This document shows positions 23,119 through 33,580 of a stretch of DNA of 64,000 bases, in pieces. The stretch lies in contig CM045763.1 in NCBI GenBank assembly GCA_025200525.1, positions 61,825,018 to 61,889,017 of the forward strand, given 5' to 3'. A program made the position numbers and the translations under genes. The notes under the pieces are model-generated. The model saw only the letters and a program-made list of their open reading frames with translations, was not told the origin of the DNA and did not search any database. This stretch comes from Camellia lanceoleosa (Eukaryota; Streptophyta; Magnoliopsida; Ericales; Theaceae). Position 1 is the stretch's first letter; every line of letters starts with the position of its first letter.

Positions 23119-24885
23119 CATGGCGAATTTAGAGAGGAGTACAACATCCGACGACGTGATCTTAGAGCTCGCTAAGAGAATCTGGGGGGACTTAGACTGC
23201 CCTTCACGGTCGTATCAATTGTTGAAGGAGGCGTGCAACCTTTGATCTGCGAGTTTTTGAGGCGCATAAAGCTTTGCCCGAGCCAAGTCTCTAACAACAC
23301 TTACAAAATAATAACAGGAGGCTCGGTCTTAACCTCGGCCTTCTTGAGATTTTCCACCAATCTAAGTAGAAATAAGAGCTTCTTTGGGTACCTCAAAATC
23401 AAAACAAAGCTTGTCGAAGGCAACCCGACAAAGAGACAAAGGATGATGACTTCTGTGGGTGTCAAGACCTAGAGGCACCCATAGTGGCGATAGGAAAAAC
23501 AGGGGTAGTCTTGGTAAGGAGTCGTATTATTTCTTCCTTGCATTTCTTTATTGCTATTTTGCCGGTCGACACTCGTCTTTTTAGATAAGAACCTTGCTAT
23601 CAAGACGCCAACCAAGAGGCCATCCGAGCTCGCCGACACGAGAAGCATCGGTTTGCTTTCGAACAAACATACCATTACCAAGCACCGCAAAAAGCAAAGT
23701 CACTTTTCACAGACGCCATCCGAACTCGATCCAACTCGCCCGATCGACTTGTTCCCACAGCGGCCGAGCAAGAAATGGCGAAGATAAGGGCGATCAAGCG
23801 ATGATTCTCGGAGATGAGAATTGAGGCAACCGGGAGAACGTCCTCTACCCCCGTCGAGCAAACAGAAGCTGTGCTGGCCCTCGCCAGCGAACAACAGGCT
23901 GGTCGGCCCAAAAAAAGGGCAAGGAAGGAGAAAGCCGGCCAGAGCCTCGTGGACAAAGATTCCACCGACTGCCTTCAACGAAACAACAACTCGCCCGCAA
24001 ATCCAAGGGCAAAGCCCCGGCCACCATCCCGGTCTGGGTGCCCGAGATCAAGTACCAAGGCCGACCAATTTCGCCTGATGACTCGGTCTACGCTGATAAG
24101 GACTATACCCTTGGTTTCAACATGACCAAGGGGCTAATCCTTCCAGCCGACATGAAGCATCATGACGAGCTGTCGGACCTCAAGGTCCTCTGCTCGGCTG
24201 CAAAGTCCATTGTGTTAGTAAGTTCAACATGTTTTTCTTCACGGTTTTTGCTCCGGCTTTTGGATGCTAATGATTTATGTGTTTGCCGCACAAAGAACTA
24301 TCGCGGATGGTTCTTTGAGCCTTCGAAACGCCATCACCGAAAACAAAGTGCTAAAGGCTGAGATAGAAATGCTCAAGGCCGAGCAAGTGGTTGTCAAAGA
24401 CGAGCGAGACGAACTGCGCCAGAGGCTCGACCGAGTTGAGGAGGATAAAAAGAAGGCCGAGAAGAAGGCCAAAGTCGCGCGATGCTCACAAGGCGCTCTC
24501 GAGAAATGATGACGCCGATGACAGGGGTTATGCCCAAGGCGAGAAAACTTATGAGCGGTGCGAGCCACCAGGATATATACTTCTGGAAGGAGAAGGTTGG
24601 CCTCGGTCGTGATAAATGTTTTGAATCCACCATCTTGGGACTACATGAGGGCCTATGCGAGCAAAACAAAAGAAAGCGAAGCAGACTCCAACTCCAGAAG
24701 TGGAAGGTGAAGTGACTGATCGGGAAGTGGTTGCGGTGGAGGGCACTGACGATAAGGCGGACCTAACCTTGCCCGAGCTCCCTGTCGACGTCTCCGAGCA
24801 AACCGCAGATGTATCCGAGCAAATCGAGGGCACTGCCGAGCAGACTGAAAGTGTGGCTGAGCAAACCGACCTTCAGATAGACTGA
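23119..24885 (+). pseudogene. Decayed extra ORF of the Tat element, antisense to gag-pol
   Basis: Reading on the plus strand, opposite to gag-pol, a degenerate protein can be followed from ATG at 23119 (MANLERSTTSDDV). Next is 23233-23472 (PLICEFLRRIKLCPSQVSNN), resembling the start of the plant-transposon/gag-like domain common in such ORFs. A basic region follows at 23814-23960 (RPKKRARKEKAGQS), then 24038-24220 (IKYQGRPISPDDSVY). A lysine/glutamate coiled coil lies at 24330-24490 (ITENKVLKAEIEMLKAEQ) and an acidic tail of EQT repeats ends at 24885. A GTAAGT donor at 24219 suggests an intron. At least four frame changes and stops break it. Additional antisense ORFs between integrase and the 3' LTR are known in Tat elements such as Grande; their function is unresolved. 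Composition is much GC-richer than the host flanks. Confidence 0.65.
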
Positions 24886-25254
24886 AGTCCTTCCTGCTTT
24901 TTGCTTTGTTATTTTGTTCTTTTCTTTCCGTTGTAATCGGGCAAGGCCCCTTCTTTTGTACGAACTTTCTTGAATGAATGAATCTTCTTTTTGCCCGTTC
25001 GTTATCTGTTTCTATTTGAATGGCATGTGTGTCTTTATTCCAATACTGAAAAACCGAATTGTCAGATCGGCTTAGCCATACAATTTGTCGAGCTAAAAGT
25101 CTGGACTTCAATTATTTTCTTGATTTCCAAATAAAATGATATTTTGTACTTGGCCGAGCGAAATCCGCTCGGCTTTGTTCGGTTGGCAACAATCAGTCGG
25201 CCGAGCAAAAACTAGCCCGCCTTTTTGAAGTTGTTTAATATGCCAATATTCCCT
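24886..25254. other. Tat 3' region spacer
   Basis: Contains TTGAATGAATGAATC and TTCTTTT-rich sequence resembling a 3' untranslated end for the antisense ORF. No gene. Confidence 0.4.
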
Positions 25255-25480
25255 TTCGGCCGAGCAAAATCAGCTCGTTTCCCATATTGGACAACTCACC
25301 AATATGCTAGATGAGCCGAGCTGCTCCTACATTGGGCAAATCACCAATGTGCTGGATGGGCCGAGCAAATCAGCTCGGCTTCTTACATTGGGCAAATCAC
25401 CAATGTGCTGGATGGGCCGAGCAAAATCAGCTCGGCTCCCATATTGGGCAAATCACCAATGTTTTAGTTCGGTTGGTCAT
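25255..25480. repeat. Tandem repeat in the Tat 3' region
   Basis: About four copies of a unit of about 57 bp: ATTGGGCAAATCACCAATG, TGCTGGATGGGCCGAGCAAA, TCAGCTCGGCT. The unit has an internal inverted repeat (CCGAGCAAAATCAGCTCGG). Amplified tandem repeats in this position are a known Tat/Retand trait. Confidence 0.8.
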
Positions 25481-25748
25481 GCCGCCAACATTCCCAAAAC
25501 CAACCCTAGTGCGATTGTTCTGTTTGTGCGGTTCGCTTCCCATTCCGAGGAAAACAGTCCGATCATATGCAGGCCGGTTCTTGCCCCTGGCGTCCATAAT
25601 TGCCTCTTGTGTCTGGTTATATCATTGGACAAACGTAATACAAAGCAAGAAGAGTCTATTTTTCATTACAAAAACATTGCCATCTCTTACATCGAGTGCC
25701 AAAGGGCTAGGGGTCTAAAAAAGATAAGCAACATAAACAAACTACATT

Positions 25749-26700
25749 TCAAAAGTAAAAGACCTTAAGGTTTGCTGCATTCCACGGTCTGGGGACAGCC
25801 TTGCCATCTAAGTCTTCCAGATGGTATGCCCCATTGCTAGCGAGACCAACCACCTTGTATGGTCCTTTCCAATTTGCACCGAGCTTGCCTTCGCCAGGGA
25901 TCACTGTGTTGCCAAGCACCTTCCTGAGGACCCAATCCCCAATCTTGAATAGCCTAGGTGCCTTGCCTTGTTGTATTTTTTTAGAGAGTTCTGGCGATAG
26001 GCCGCTATATGGATCAATGCGCTCGTCTTTCATCGAAGGTCGACTCTAGTGCCACGGTCTCATTGTTCAAGTCCGGTTGGAAACTTTCTGAGCGGATGGT
26101 TGGCATGCCAATCTCTAATGGGATGACGACCTCCATACCATAAGCCAATGCGAACGGTGTTTCTCCGGTCGACCGTCTTGGCGTAGTGCGGTATGCCCAT
26201 AGCACATTAGGAAGCTCTTCAACCCACTTTCCCTTTGCCTTCTCAAGCTGCTTCTTTAGCCCATCCAGGATGGTCTTGTTTGAGGCCTCTGCTTGACCAT
26301 TCGACTGAGGATAAGCCGAGGTTGAATTGTAGAACTCAATCTTCAACTCTTCGCAAAATCCGCGAAAGAGTTTCCCATCGAATTGAGTGCCATTATCTGA
26401 TATGAGCACCCTGGGTATACCAAAGCGAGTGATCACATTTTGCCAAACAAATTTCTTAACGTCTTTCTCCTTAATAGTTGCCAGTGGCTCGGCCTCCACC
26501 CACTTGGTGAAATAATCAGTGGCGGCGATGAAAAACTTGCGATTAGGGAGTGGTCCAACTATATCCAATCCCAGGAGTGCGAACGGCCAAGGACTTGGGA
26601 GTGAGAGCAACTCCCTTGCTGGCTGGTGGATCTGGTGAGCAAATTTCTGACATTTTTCACATCGGCGAACGATTTTTCACTTTGCATACATGGCCACCAA
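25749..26700 (-). pseudogene. int: Tat integrase (zinc finger end, catalytic core, GPY module)
   Basis: The minus-strand frame starts upstream of 26610 with a zinc-binding remnant (RCEKCQKFAHQIHQPA). It runs into the catalytic core: LDIVGPLP with the first D, then ISDNGTQFDGKLF with the second D, then YPQSNGQAEASNKTIL with the catalytic E, so the DDE triad is intact. The core frame 26014-26610 then shifts into 25749-26033. That frame holds the C-terminal module with KLGANWKGPYKVV (the GPY motif) and ends with a stop at 25749. Integrase joins retrotransposon cDNA to host DNA. The frameshift near 26030 separates core from C-terminal domain, so this copy is non-functional as read. Confidence 0.88.
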
Positions 26701-27124
26701 TAACCTGCGAGATTGCTCGGTAGGCTAGAGATCTACCGATGGCCGCAGATGCCTTCATGGATCTCATAGAGGAAGGCTTCCACCTTAGAGGGGTGGACAC
26801 TCTTCAATCTGACCTGTAAAGATTTCTTGTACAAGGCTCGGAAGGTGAGAGCCAAAACCGCTCGACTTTGCTCGGATCTTGTGGGCACTTCTTTTCTGGT
26901 AGAATTCGATCTTTCAAAAAGGCGACGATGGGGTCCATCTAGGAGGGTCCCAAGTCGGCGCAGAGTACCTCGGTTGCTTCGAGTGTCTCAATGCTTGGCC
27001 GAGGTAAAAATTCAATCATCAAGGGATTGGAAAAGGTTATGCGAATAGGCGAGACCGCCAATTCATCTACATCTTGCTTCTTCCGGTTGATCTGTTCAAC
27101 TCGATGGCATCAAACTTCTTCACT

Positions 27125-27403
27125 TCACCGACTTTTGGCCATTCTCTCATCTTTGGCCTCATACTCCCCTGAAACTTGATTGACTACCAGCTTTGAGTCA
27201 CTGAATACCATAAGGGCTGTGACCTTCATTCTCAGCGCGCTTCTTAGACCGGCAAGGAGGGCTTCATATTCCGCCTCGTTGTTGGATGCTGGGAAGCCGA
27301 GCGTAATTGCTTGCTCAATAACCAGCCCATCCGGCGAAGTTAACACAATTCCCAGCCTAGTCCCATGCCTATTGGACGCCCCATCAACGAACAACTTCCA
27401 CAT
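27125..27403 (-). pseudogene. Second (archaeal-type) RNase H domain of the Tat element
   Basis: [20 protein letters not shown] starts a domain with the RNase H pattern: D in FVDGAS, E in [13 protein letters not shown] and D in [12 protein letters not shown]. An extra RNase H between the first RNase H and integrase is diagnostic of Tat elements. It lies 3' in one frame with a linker (27404-27673) that starts as the tail of the first RNase H ([14 protein letters not shown]). The frame becomes unreadable after KDERMAKSR near 27125. Confidence 0.85.
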
Positions 27404-27629
27404 CTCGCCAAGAAACAGCTTCCAGCAATCAGAAGGATTATGGGAGCTTCTCAATTCCAAGTCTCTGGCAGGTCCAATCTGGTCTCCTTGCACGCCTTTG
27501 CTGGGCTCTTCTTTCAACGAGTCGTCGGCTTTTGCTATTTCAGTCAAGCTTTGCTCCTCTCCCGCTCGCGAGCCACTACATACTTCTACTGCCAGAACCT
27601 TGGGTAGTGCTAAATCCGCATCGACCAAA

Positions 27630-28118
27630 TCAACCGGACAGACTAGATGTGTTCCTGGGGCAAATTCCGCCACAAAATCTGCAAGGGCTTGAGCCTTGAT
27701 TGCGGTCTTGTTGGAACTTAATGTCGTCGCCTAATTCTACCCATTTAATTCTTCCAAGAAAGTCCGCCTTTTTGAAGAGCACCTTGAGTGGGAACTCGGT
27801 TAACACCACTATTGTATGGGCATGAAAGTAGTGTGCCAGCTTTCTCGACGCCATCATGAGAGCCAACGCCAATTTTTCCAAGGGGAGATACCTCATTTCG
27901 GCCGGGAGCAGAGTCTTGCTCACATAGAAAATGGGCAAGTGCTGAATGCCCTCAGGGCGGACTAGAACAGCGCTCACCGCATGTTGGGAGACCGCCAAGT
28001 AGAGAAATAACTCTTCGCCCGGTCGAGATGTAACCAAAATAGGTGCCGAAGAGAGATATGCTTTCAAGTCCGCCAGAGCACGGTCACACTCTTCATCCCA
28101 AAAGAACTTGGACTTCAA
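27630..28118 (-). pseudogene. First RNase H domain of the Tat polyprotein
   Basis: The frame contains FFWDEECDRALADLKAYLSS, LFLYLAVSQHAVSAVLV, FYVSKTLLPAEMRYLPLEKL and HTIVVLTEFPLKVLFKK, the classical gypsy RT-connected RNase H. The end (after [15 protein letters not shown]) has shifted out of frame relative to the expected continuation, which lies in the frame at 27673. Confidence 0.85.
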
Positions 28119-29117
28119 AGTTTTGAAGAAGGGCCTGCAACGATCCGAAGACCCTGTGCCATTCCGGCAAGATGTTGCACGTCCTTCGTGGAGTTAGGGC
28201 GTTCTAACTCTTGTATTGCCTTTATTTGAGATGGGTCAGCCTCAATTCCCTGGTTTGTGACCAGAAAACCTAGGAATTTCCCAGTGCCAACTCCAAAGGC
28301 GCACTTAGAGGCGTTCAGGCGAAGCTTGTGACGCTTGAGTATGGAAAACATTTCTGCTAGGTCGGCGAGTCGAGACTTCTCCCGCTCTTCACCACCATAT
28401 CGTCGATATAGGCTTCCATAGTTCGCCCAAGAGAGGCGAACATTTTGTCACCATCCGAAGGTTGCGGCGTTCTTCAATCCGAACGGCATGACCTTGTAGC
28501 AATATAAGCCTCGGGGTGGTGAAGGACGTGATCTCCCCGTCGCTTGTACATGGCTATTTGATGATAACCGCGATATGCATCCAAGAAGCTAAACCTCGAT
28601 GGCGGTTAAGTCCACCACCGGTCAATTCGAGGAGAGGAAAGCTATCCTTGGGCATGCGCGGTTGATCTTGTAATCCACGCAGACTCGCCACTTGCCGTTC
28701 TTCTTAGGAACCACCACCGTGTTAGATATCCACCGAGGGTCTTGCACCTCCTCTATCGCACCGCTTCCAACAAATTCTTTACTTTACGCCACCACTTCAA
28801 AGATGGTGCAAACGACGCCCTTTGTAGCATTGGGGAAGACATTCAATTGGTGGCGATGAAGCTTGGGTCGACGCCAGCATATCGTAAGGCGTCCATGTGA
28901 AAGCCTCCAAGTTGGCAACCAAGAAATTGACATAATCCGACCGTTCGGCGCTGGACAAAGACGATCCCAGGAGGAAGAACTTAGTCGGATCTTTCTCATC
29001 GATGCGAACTTCCACCAAATCTTCGACTGACTTTTCCTCGGCCTTTACGCGCGTCTTCAAGGACCTCCTTTCTCGCCCTCTATCATCTAAACAAACCCTT
29101 TGCCGCTCGCCATTCAC
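28115..29117 (-). pseudogene. Tat reverse transcriptase, frame broken
   Basis: N-terminal RT sequence is split between two frames near 28797-29117 (FFLLGSSLSSAERSDYVNFL; LNVFPNATKGVV). The active-site motif reads [10 protein letters not shown] at about 28381-28410 on the minus strand, with both aspartates present. The palm/thumb end is open at 28115-28351 ([20 protein letters not shown], then [12 protein letters not shown]). The stretch 28351-28780 needs several frame changes to follow, so the enzyme is dead in this copy. Confidence 0.82.
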
Positions 29118-29497
29118 CGCAATGATTGGCTATCACCGGTCTCCTGGACTTCTCTATTTGGTTGGAGGCGGAAAGCGCATGACTTGATGGAAGGTCGGCG
29201 ACCGCTTGCATGGCGACCAACCTCGCCCGTAATCAAATTGTAAGTCGATGGCACTTTGAGCACCCAGAATTCTACCTGTTTCACAACCGATCCCGCCTTA
29301 ACCGGCAAGATAATCTTTCCGATCGGCCATTCTGGTTGCGAGTTGAAACCGACCAAAGAAGATGTCGCAGGAGCCAGATCCTTGTCTTCCAACTTCATTT
29401 GTTTGAACGCGTCATAGTACATTATTTCGACTGAACTCTCCTGGTCGATCAATATTCTCTTGGTATCGGAACCTTTGACGCGAAGGGTCACCACCAA
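29114..29497 (-). pseudogene. Tat aspartic protease with substituted active site
   Basis: The frame gives KRILIDQESSVEIMYYDAF, LVGFNSQPEWPIGKIILPV and VPSTYNLITG, the layout of the gypsy retropepsin. The catalytic loop in this family is D-x-G-S; here it reads D-Q-E-S, explained by a single G-to-A change (GGG to GAG). Loss of that glycine is expected to abolish or strongly reduce cleavage of the polyprotein. The frame is otherwise open, then breaks after ITGEVGRHASG. Confidence 0.78.
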
Positions 29498-31250
29498 AGC
29501 GTCATTGCGGCATCCGCACCCTTTCCGTGTCTTTGGTAGAGAACGAAAGGACGTCTTTTTTCGGTTTTTCCTCTTTGGACCGAGAGCACTTCCCTCATGT
29601 GCTCGGCCTTCTTGATCGTCCCTCTCAGCTCGCAGACCCTTATTGGTTCAATGATGCCGTGGATGACGTTGATCACACCATGTGGGGGTGCCTCTAGGAC
29701 GGCCATTCCGTTTGGCTCGGTTTGTCCAGTCGGTGTGGCCTTGACTCCCCCATCAATATATTGATTAAGATGCCCCGCCGCCACCAACTCCTCCAAATGC
29801 TGTTTGAGTGGCAAGCAATCTTCTGTCCGGTGCCCCCGTTCTTCATGGAAGGTGCAGCGATACTTTGGATTGAAGCCAGCGGACAAAAGGCTCCTCGGAT
29901 CTCGCTCAAAATGCGGTAGATTGGAATTTTAAAGACCGTGGTAATCCCTTTTTTGGCATCCTCTGCATCGGCCGGTCATTTCTGCGACGTCTGTTTTTGT
30001 CATTTTGGCCGGTCCCTCTATGCTGTTCTTTTGGTCGGTCACTAGGACGATTTTCCTCCTGTCCGACCGAATGAACTTTCCCCGCTACTTCATCCGCATC
30101 CGGATTATCCTTCTCGGGCGCAGAGGCAGCATCATCTTCCACACGAATGTGTTCGTTGATCCGCTACATCAAAGATTCCATGGTGGTGGGCTGATGCATC
30201 GTGAGTGAGTCTCGCAGCCTATGTCCGACTGGGAGACCCCTCTTGTATTGAGTGATCGCCAGATTGGTAGGACAGTCGAGGATCTCATTGTAAGTCTCCC
30301 AATACTTCGCATTGTATGCCTTCAGTGAACTCCCAGACTCCATCTTGACGCCCAGGAGGTGGTCGACCTCCTTCGGCGTTCGAGTATTGGTCTTGAATCT
30401 GGTGACGAAGGCTTCCGCTAATTGTTGCCATCCCTCGATACTCCCCTTTGGGAGCCTTTCGAACCACTTCAAGCCCAGCTCTCCCAAGCTTGCTGGGAAT
30501 ATGAGGCACATCAAGGCGTCGTTCCGACGGTGGCTAGCCATTACTTGCCCGTAATGACTCACATGCATGTACGGATCCGTCTTTCCGTCGTACAAAGTAA
30601 ACTTTGGCTAGTGGAATCCGGCAGGGAGTGGAGTGCTCTCAATCTCTGGGGACAACGGCGTGGTTGTAAGCCTCGCCAGCTCTTTGTCCACCGGGTCTTC
30701 GGTGCCGCAGATCATCACTTCTTCATTTGACTGGGCACTCAATCTCGGAGCACCGCACTCTCGAACCTCCGGCGCGCTCTCTCCAAAGACGTCCCCGAGA
30801 TCCCCGAACAGGCGGAGGTTGAGTATCGCGATGTCGATGATAGGCGAGAGGCGATAAGTCTTGTCGCGTGTCAGGACACCGCCTCATTTGGTCCGAGTCC
30901 TCCACCCCATAGTTTCTGGTGATGGAGATTGAATGAGTCCTCGCTAGAACGAGGGGGTGCGCCACCGAGGTTGCCCTCTCCAAAGAACACCTTCCCTCAT
31001 TTGGCGCTTGGCTCCATCTCCGCCGCCATCCTGCGAATGAGGGCTTCTTGGTCCATGAGTTTGTGCTCTGGCGCCTCACGGACTTCGCCCGACGCCCTCG
31101 ACTCGTGGAACGATCTAAACTCCTCCCACGCTTGTCGCTCCTCGCAAGTGGTTTCGATCCGCCATGGTTGGAACATTAGGGGCCTTCTCTTCAGACGACT
31201 GGAGTGACACCATCGACGACGGACAGCGGAACTTCGTCGTTGTTGGCCAT
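29488..31250 (-). pseudogene. gag: Tat gag (capsid and nucleocapsid), broken
   Basis: A likely start is the ATG at 31248-31250 (MANNDEVPLSVVDGVTP), which hits a stop after 19 codons. The capsid-type domain is clear at 30164-30595 (DGKTDPYMHVSHYGQVMAS, LKWFERLPKGSIEGWQQLAE, AFVTRFKTNTRTPKEVDHLL). The C-terminal part at 29488-29886 has CTFHEERGHRTEDCLPLKQH, a CX2-type zinc knuckle variant, and a lysine/arginine-rich end. Gag packages element RNA into virus-like particles. At least three frame changes are needed, so it is not expressed intact. Confidence 0.82.
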
Positions 31251-31300
31251 GGAAATGGTCGAAGAAGCTTACAGAACAAGGGTTGAATGTCAAAGATTTC

Positions 31301-31315
31301 CCACAGACGGCGCCA
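31301..31315 (-). other. Primer-binding site
   Basis: TGGCGCCGTCTGTGG on the minus strand, two bases inside the 5' LTR. This is the tRNA primer site usual for plant gypsy elements starting TGGCGCC. Confidence 0.8.
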
Positions 31316-31317
31316 AT

Positions 31318-32131
31318 TGTACGAGGGCGAAATATCCTTTGCTCTCCGTACGCCTTGAACGTCAAGCTTCCGTCACCGGCGTCTGTCTTTGCAACACAAA
31401 AGGGTGAGCTGCCCGGCGGTGGTGTGCCGGAAAGACCCTCCGACGATCAAGTCAGATCTCAGGAGGAAGACAGTGAGGAGAGAGTGTTTGTGAGAGTGAG
31501 TTCGCATACCTGTAACCTTCGTCTCTTCTCCTATTTCTAGGCTGGCCATGCAGCCTTAAGGTCGTGCGCGCACTACCTCTGCTGTCCTTCCCTGGACAGG
31601 TGGCAGTGCGCGCCTCTCACCACCTTACACGCGTGAAGGTTCTGTCCTCTCACCAGTACACACTGAACTGTCTAACGGCATTGAGGCGTTCGTGGAGCGG
31701 ATGTCCTTACCTTCACACCATTGGCCCAGGTGGCACCCTTGACCGAGGTACCATGACCGGCCTAACACAGGCGGAAAATTGCCATCACATTCATTTAACT
31801 GCATACGCCACGACTGTGACTTGGGATTAGGTGAGAGCTCGACCACTGGGACCAAACCATTATTGGTCGGTTTGTCCTGAGCAACCGGTTGCGAGGCATG
31901 GCGGCCTCCATCCGCGCTTCCCCAATCTCGGTCACGTCTTAGCTCGGGCTACCTGAGCTTCTTCTGATGAATGCAAGTCGCGGCTTGGCCGGGCCAGCTC
32001 ATGCACGGCCGGCCAATTATTACGACCGTGCAGATCATTCCGCTGCCCGTGTCGAAAGTCAAGTTATCCCAACGCTGCGCAATCCGTCATTTTAGCTCGG
32101 CCGTACTACTCGGTGCGAATCTCCCCTCTCA
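31318..32131 (-). repeat. 5' LTR of the Tat element
   Basis: 814 bp. It is near-identical to 21288-22025 over shared parts but has two extra GC-rich segments. The first (about 31563-31613) can fold, with arms GCGCGCACTACC and GGTGGCAGTGCGCGC. Confidence 0.92.
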
Positions 32132-32136
32132 GCTAC

Positions 32137-32690
32137 AATTTTCAATATAGTTTATTTGGGCAAATAAGCTGAAAAGGCCGAATAATCTATAATATAAAAC
32201 TACAACCAAAAACCTATTCGTCTACTTTTTTTAATCAATTAAGTTAATTTAAAGTGCAATCAAACGGGACATTCCTAAATGAGGGAATTTGTCCAAAATC
32301 TGTAGGGATCCATCATCTATGGCGAAGCGATGAATTTTGGTCTTCACCACATTTTTAATTAATAATAATACTATAGTTGGTTTAGGATGTGAGTTGATTT
32401 TTTAATTTTTTGACTATTTTAATTTGGGATTAAAAGTCTCGTTTGTGATAGGTTTTTTGATTTTTTTAACTTTTGTGAAAGAAAAAATGAAATGATTATA
32501 GGTTAGATATGATATTTTGTGATATTTTGGTAAAATAACTAATTTTGTCCTCTATGACTATTTTAGTCTAAATGTATATCCTAAACGAAGCCTAAAAAAA
32601 CTAATTAATATGTCAACTAACAAATTAACTAGATACAAGACATACATGTGAATTTTATAAATATAAATCTTATCTAACATTATTTTTTAT
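32137..32690. other. Gene-free AT-rich stretch
   Basis: Nothing supported. Confidence 0.5.
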
Positions 32691-32694
32691 TTTT

Positions 32695-33115
32695 TGGTTA
32701 TAGGAAAATTTTCTTACTCTCTCGTAGGTCCAAGGCAGCACCCCTTTTAGAAATCATCAAAATATCTTGTTGTCCATTACTTTTTTTTTTGTTTTTTTGT
32801 TACAGGAAAATTCTCTCACTCTCTCACAAGTCTAAGGCAACACCTCTTACAGAGATCACCAAAGTATCCCATTATCTGTTATAAGTAAGAGACTATAACC
32901 TGAGAACTTGTCCCGAACTCCTAAGACAAGTTTCGCTTAAGTCAGGACTCGCACAGCGGTGGAGTATTGAATCCACACCAAGTGATGTAGCAACAATAAC
33001 TTGAAATTTAACCTCCTAACCAACTGCATTAGGCCCAGAAAATTGACTAAAGCAGTTTCGAACTTGAATCCTGGGATCTTAACCCCCGGCCTTTACCAAG
33101 TACCCTACTTCTTTG
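32695..33115. repeat. Tandem-duplicated dispersed repeat of SINE-like composition
   Basis: The segment beginning GTTATAGGAAAATTTTCTTA is repeated in tandem about 108 bp later, starting GTTACAGGAAAATTCTCTCA; both continue with CTCTCNNNNGTC and AAGGCANCACC. It continues into ACCTGAGAACTTGTCCCGAA and GTGGAGTATTGAATCCACAC, ending near TTCGAACTTGAATCCTGGGA. The last part resembles an inverted RNA polymerase III B box. Class uncertain. Confidence 0.5.
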
Positions 33116-33124
33116 GGTTTTACC

Positions 33125-33580
33125 GAATATTATTCAGTGTGTTTGGTTTGAATTTTTTGGGTTAAATTTTTTGAAAACTAAATTTTTTTTGTTTTCATAT
33201 TTTTTTGTTTTTAGTGAATATTTTTAAAATTTTAAACATTGTTTTTACTTTTTTAGATGCACCTTATTTAAATGTATCTAAAAAGTGAAAAATTTGTGAA
33301 AAAATATCTTAAAAAATTAATAAATACATAAAAATATAAAAAAATGTACTGAATTCTCGTTTTTTTTTTTGTATTTTTGGTATTTAGTGAATTTTTAAAA
33401 AGTTTTTTACACAAATTTTTTACTTTTTAAGTATATTTAAAAAGTATGTCTAAAACGTAAAAAAAAAAAACTTGCTTAAAATATTAAAAAGATTCAGTAA
33501 AAACAAAAAAATACAAAAAATAAGAAAGTAAAATTTTCTGAAAAATATTTTTGAAAAAATAAAATCAAGTAAAGTGATTA
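33125..33580. repeat. Palindromic AT-rich MITE family, copy 2
   Basis: Starts GTGTGTTTGGTTTGAATTTT and mirrors around ATTAATAAATACATAAAA. Same family as 15915-16355. Confidence 0.65.

Larger units (their letters stand above)
21283..32136 (-). mobile_element. Complete Tat-lineage Ty3/gypsy LTR retrotransposon (decayed)
   Basis: Two LTRs (21288-22025 and 31318-32131) share TG...CA ends and are flanked by the perfect 5-bp duplication GCTAC (21283-21287 and 32132-32136). Coding is on the minus strand, so the right LTR is the 5' one. A primer-binding site TGGCGCCGTCTGTGG abuts it and a purine tract abuts the left LTR. Order along the minus strand: gag, protease, RT, RNase H, second RNase H, integrase. 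Then come tandem repeats and an ORF in antisense. Integrase after RT places it in Ty3/gypsy. The dual RNase H, long 3' region and antisense ORF are hallmarks of the Tat lineage. All domains are recognisable, but stops and frameshifts break every reading frame, so the copy is not autonomous. Element length is 10,844 bp. Confidence 0.93.
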
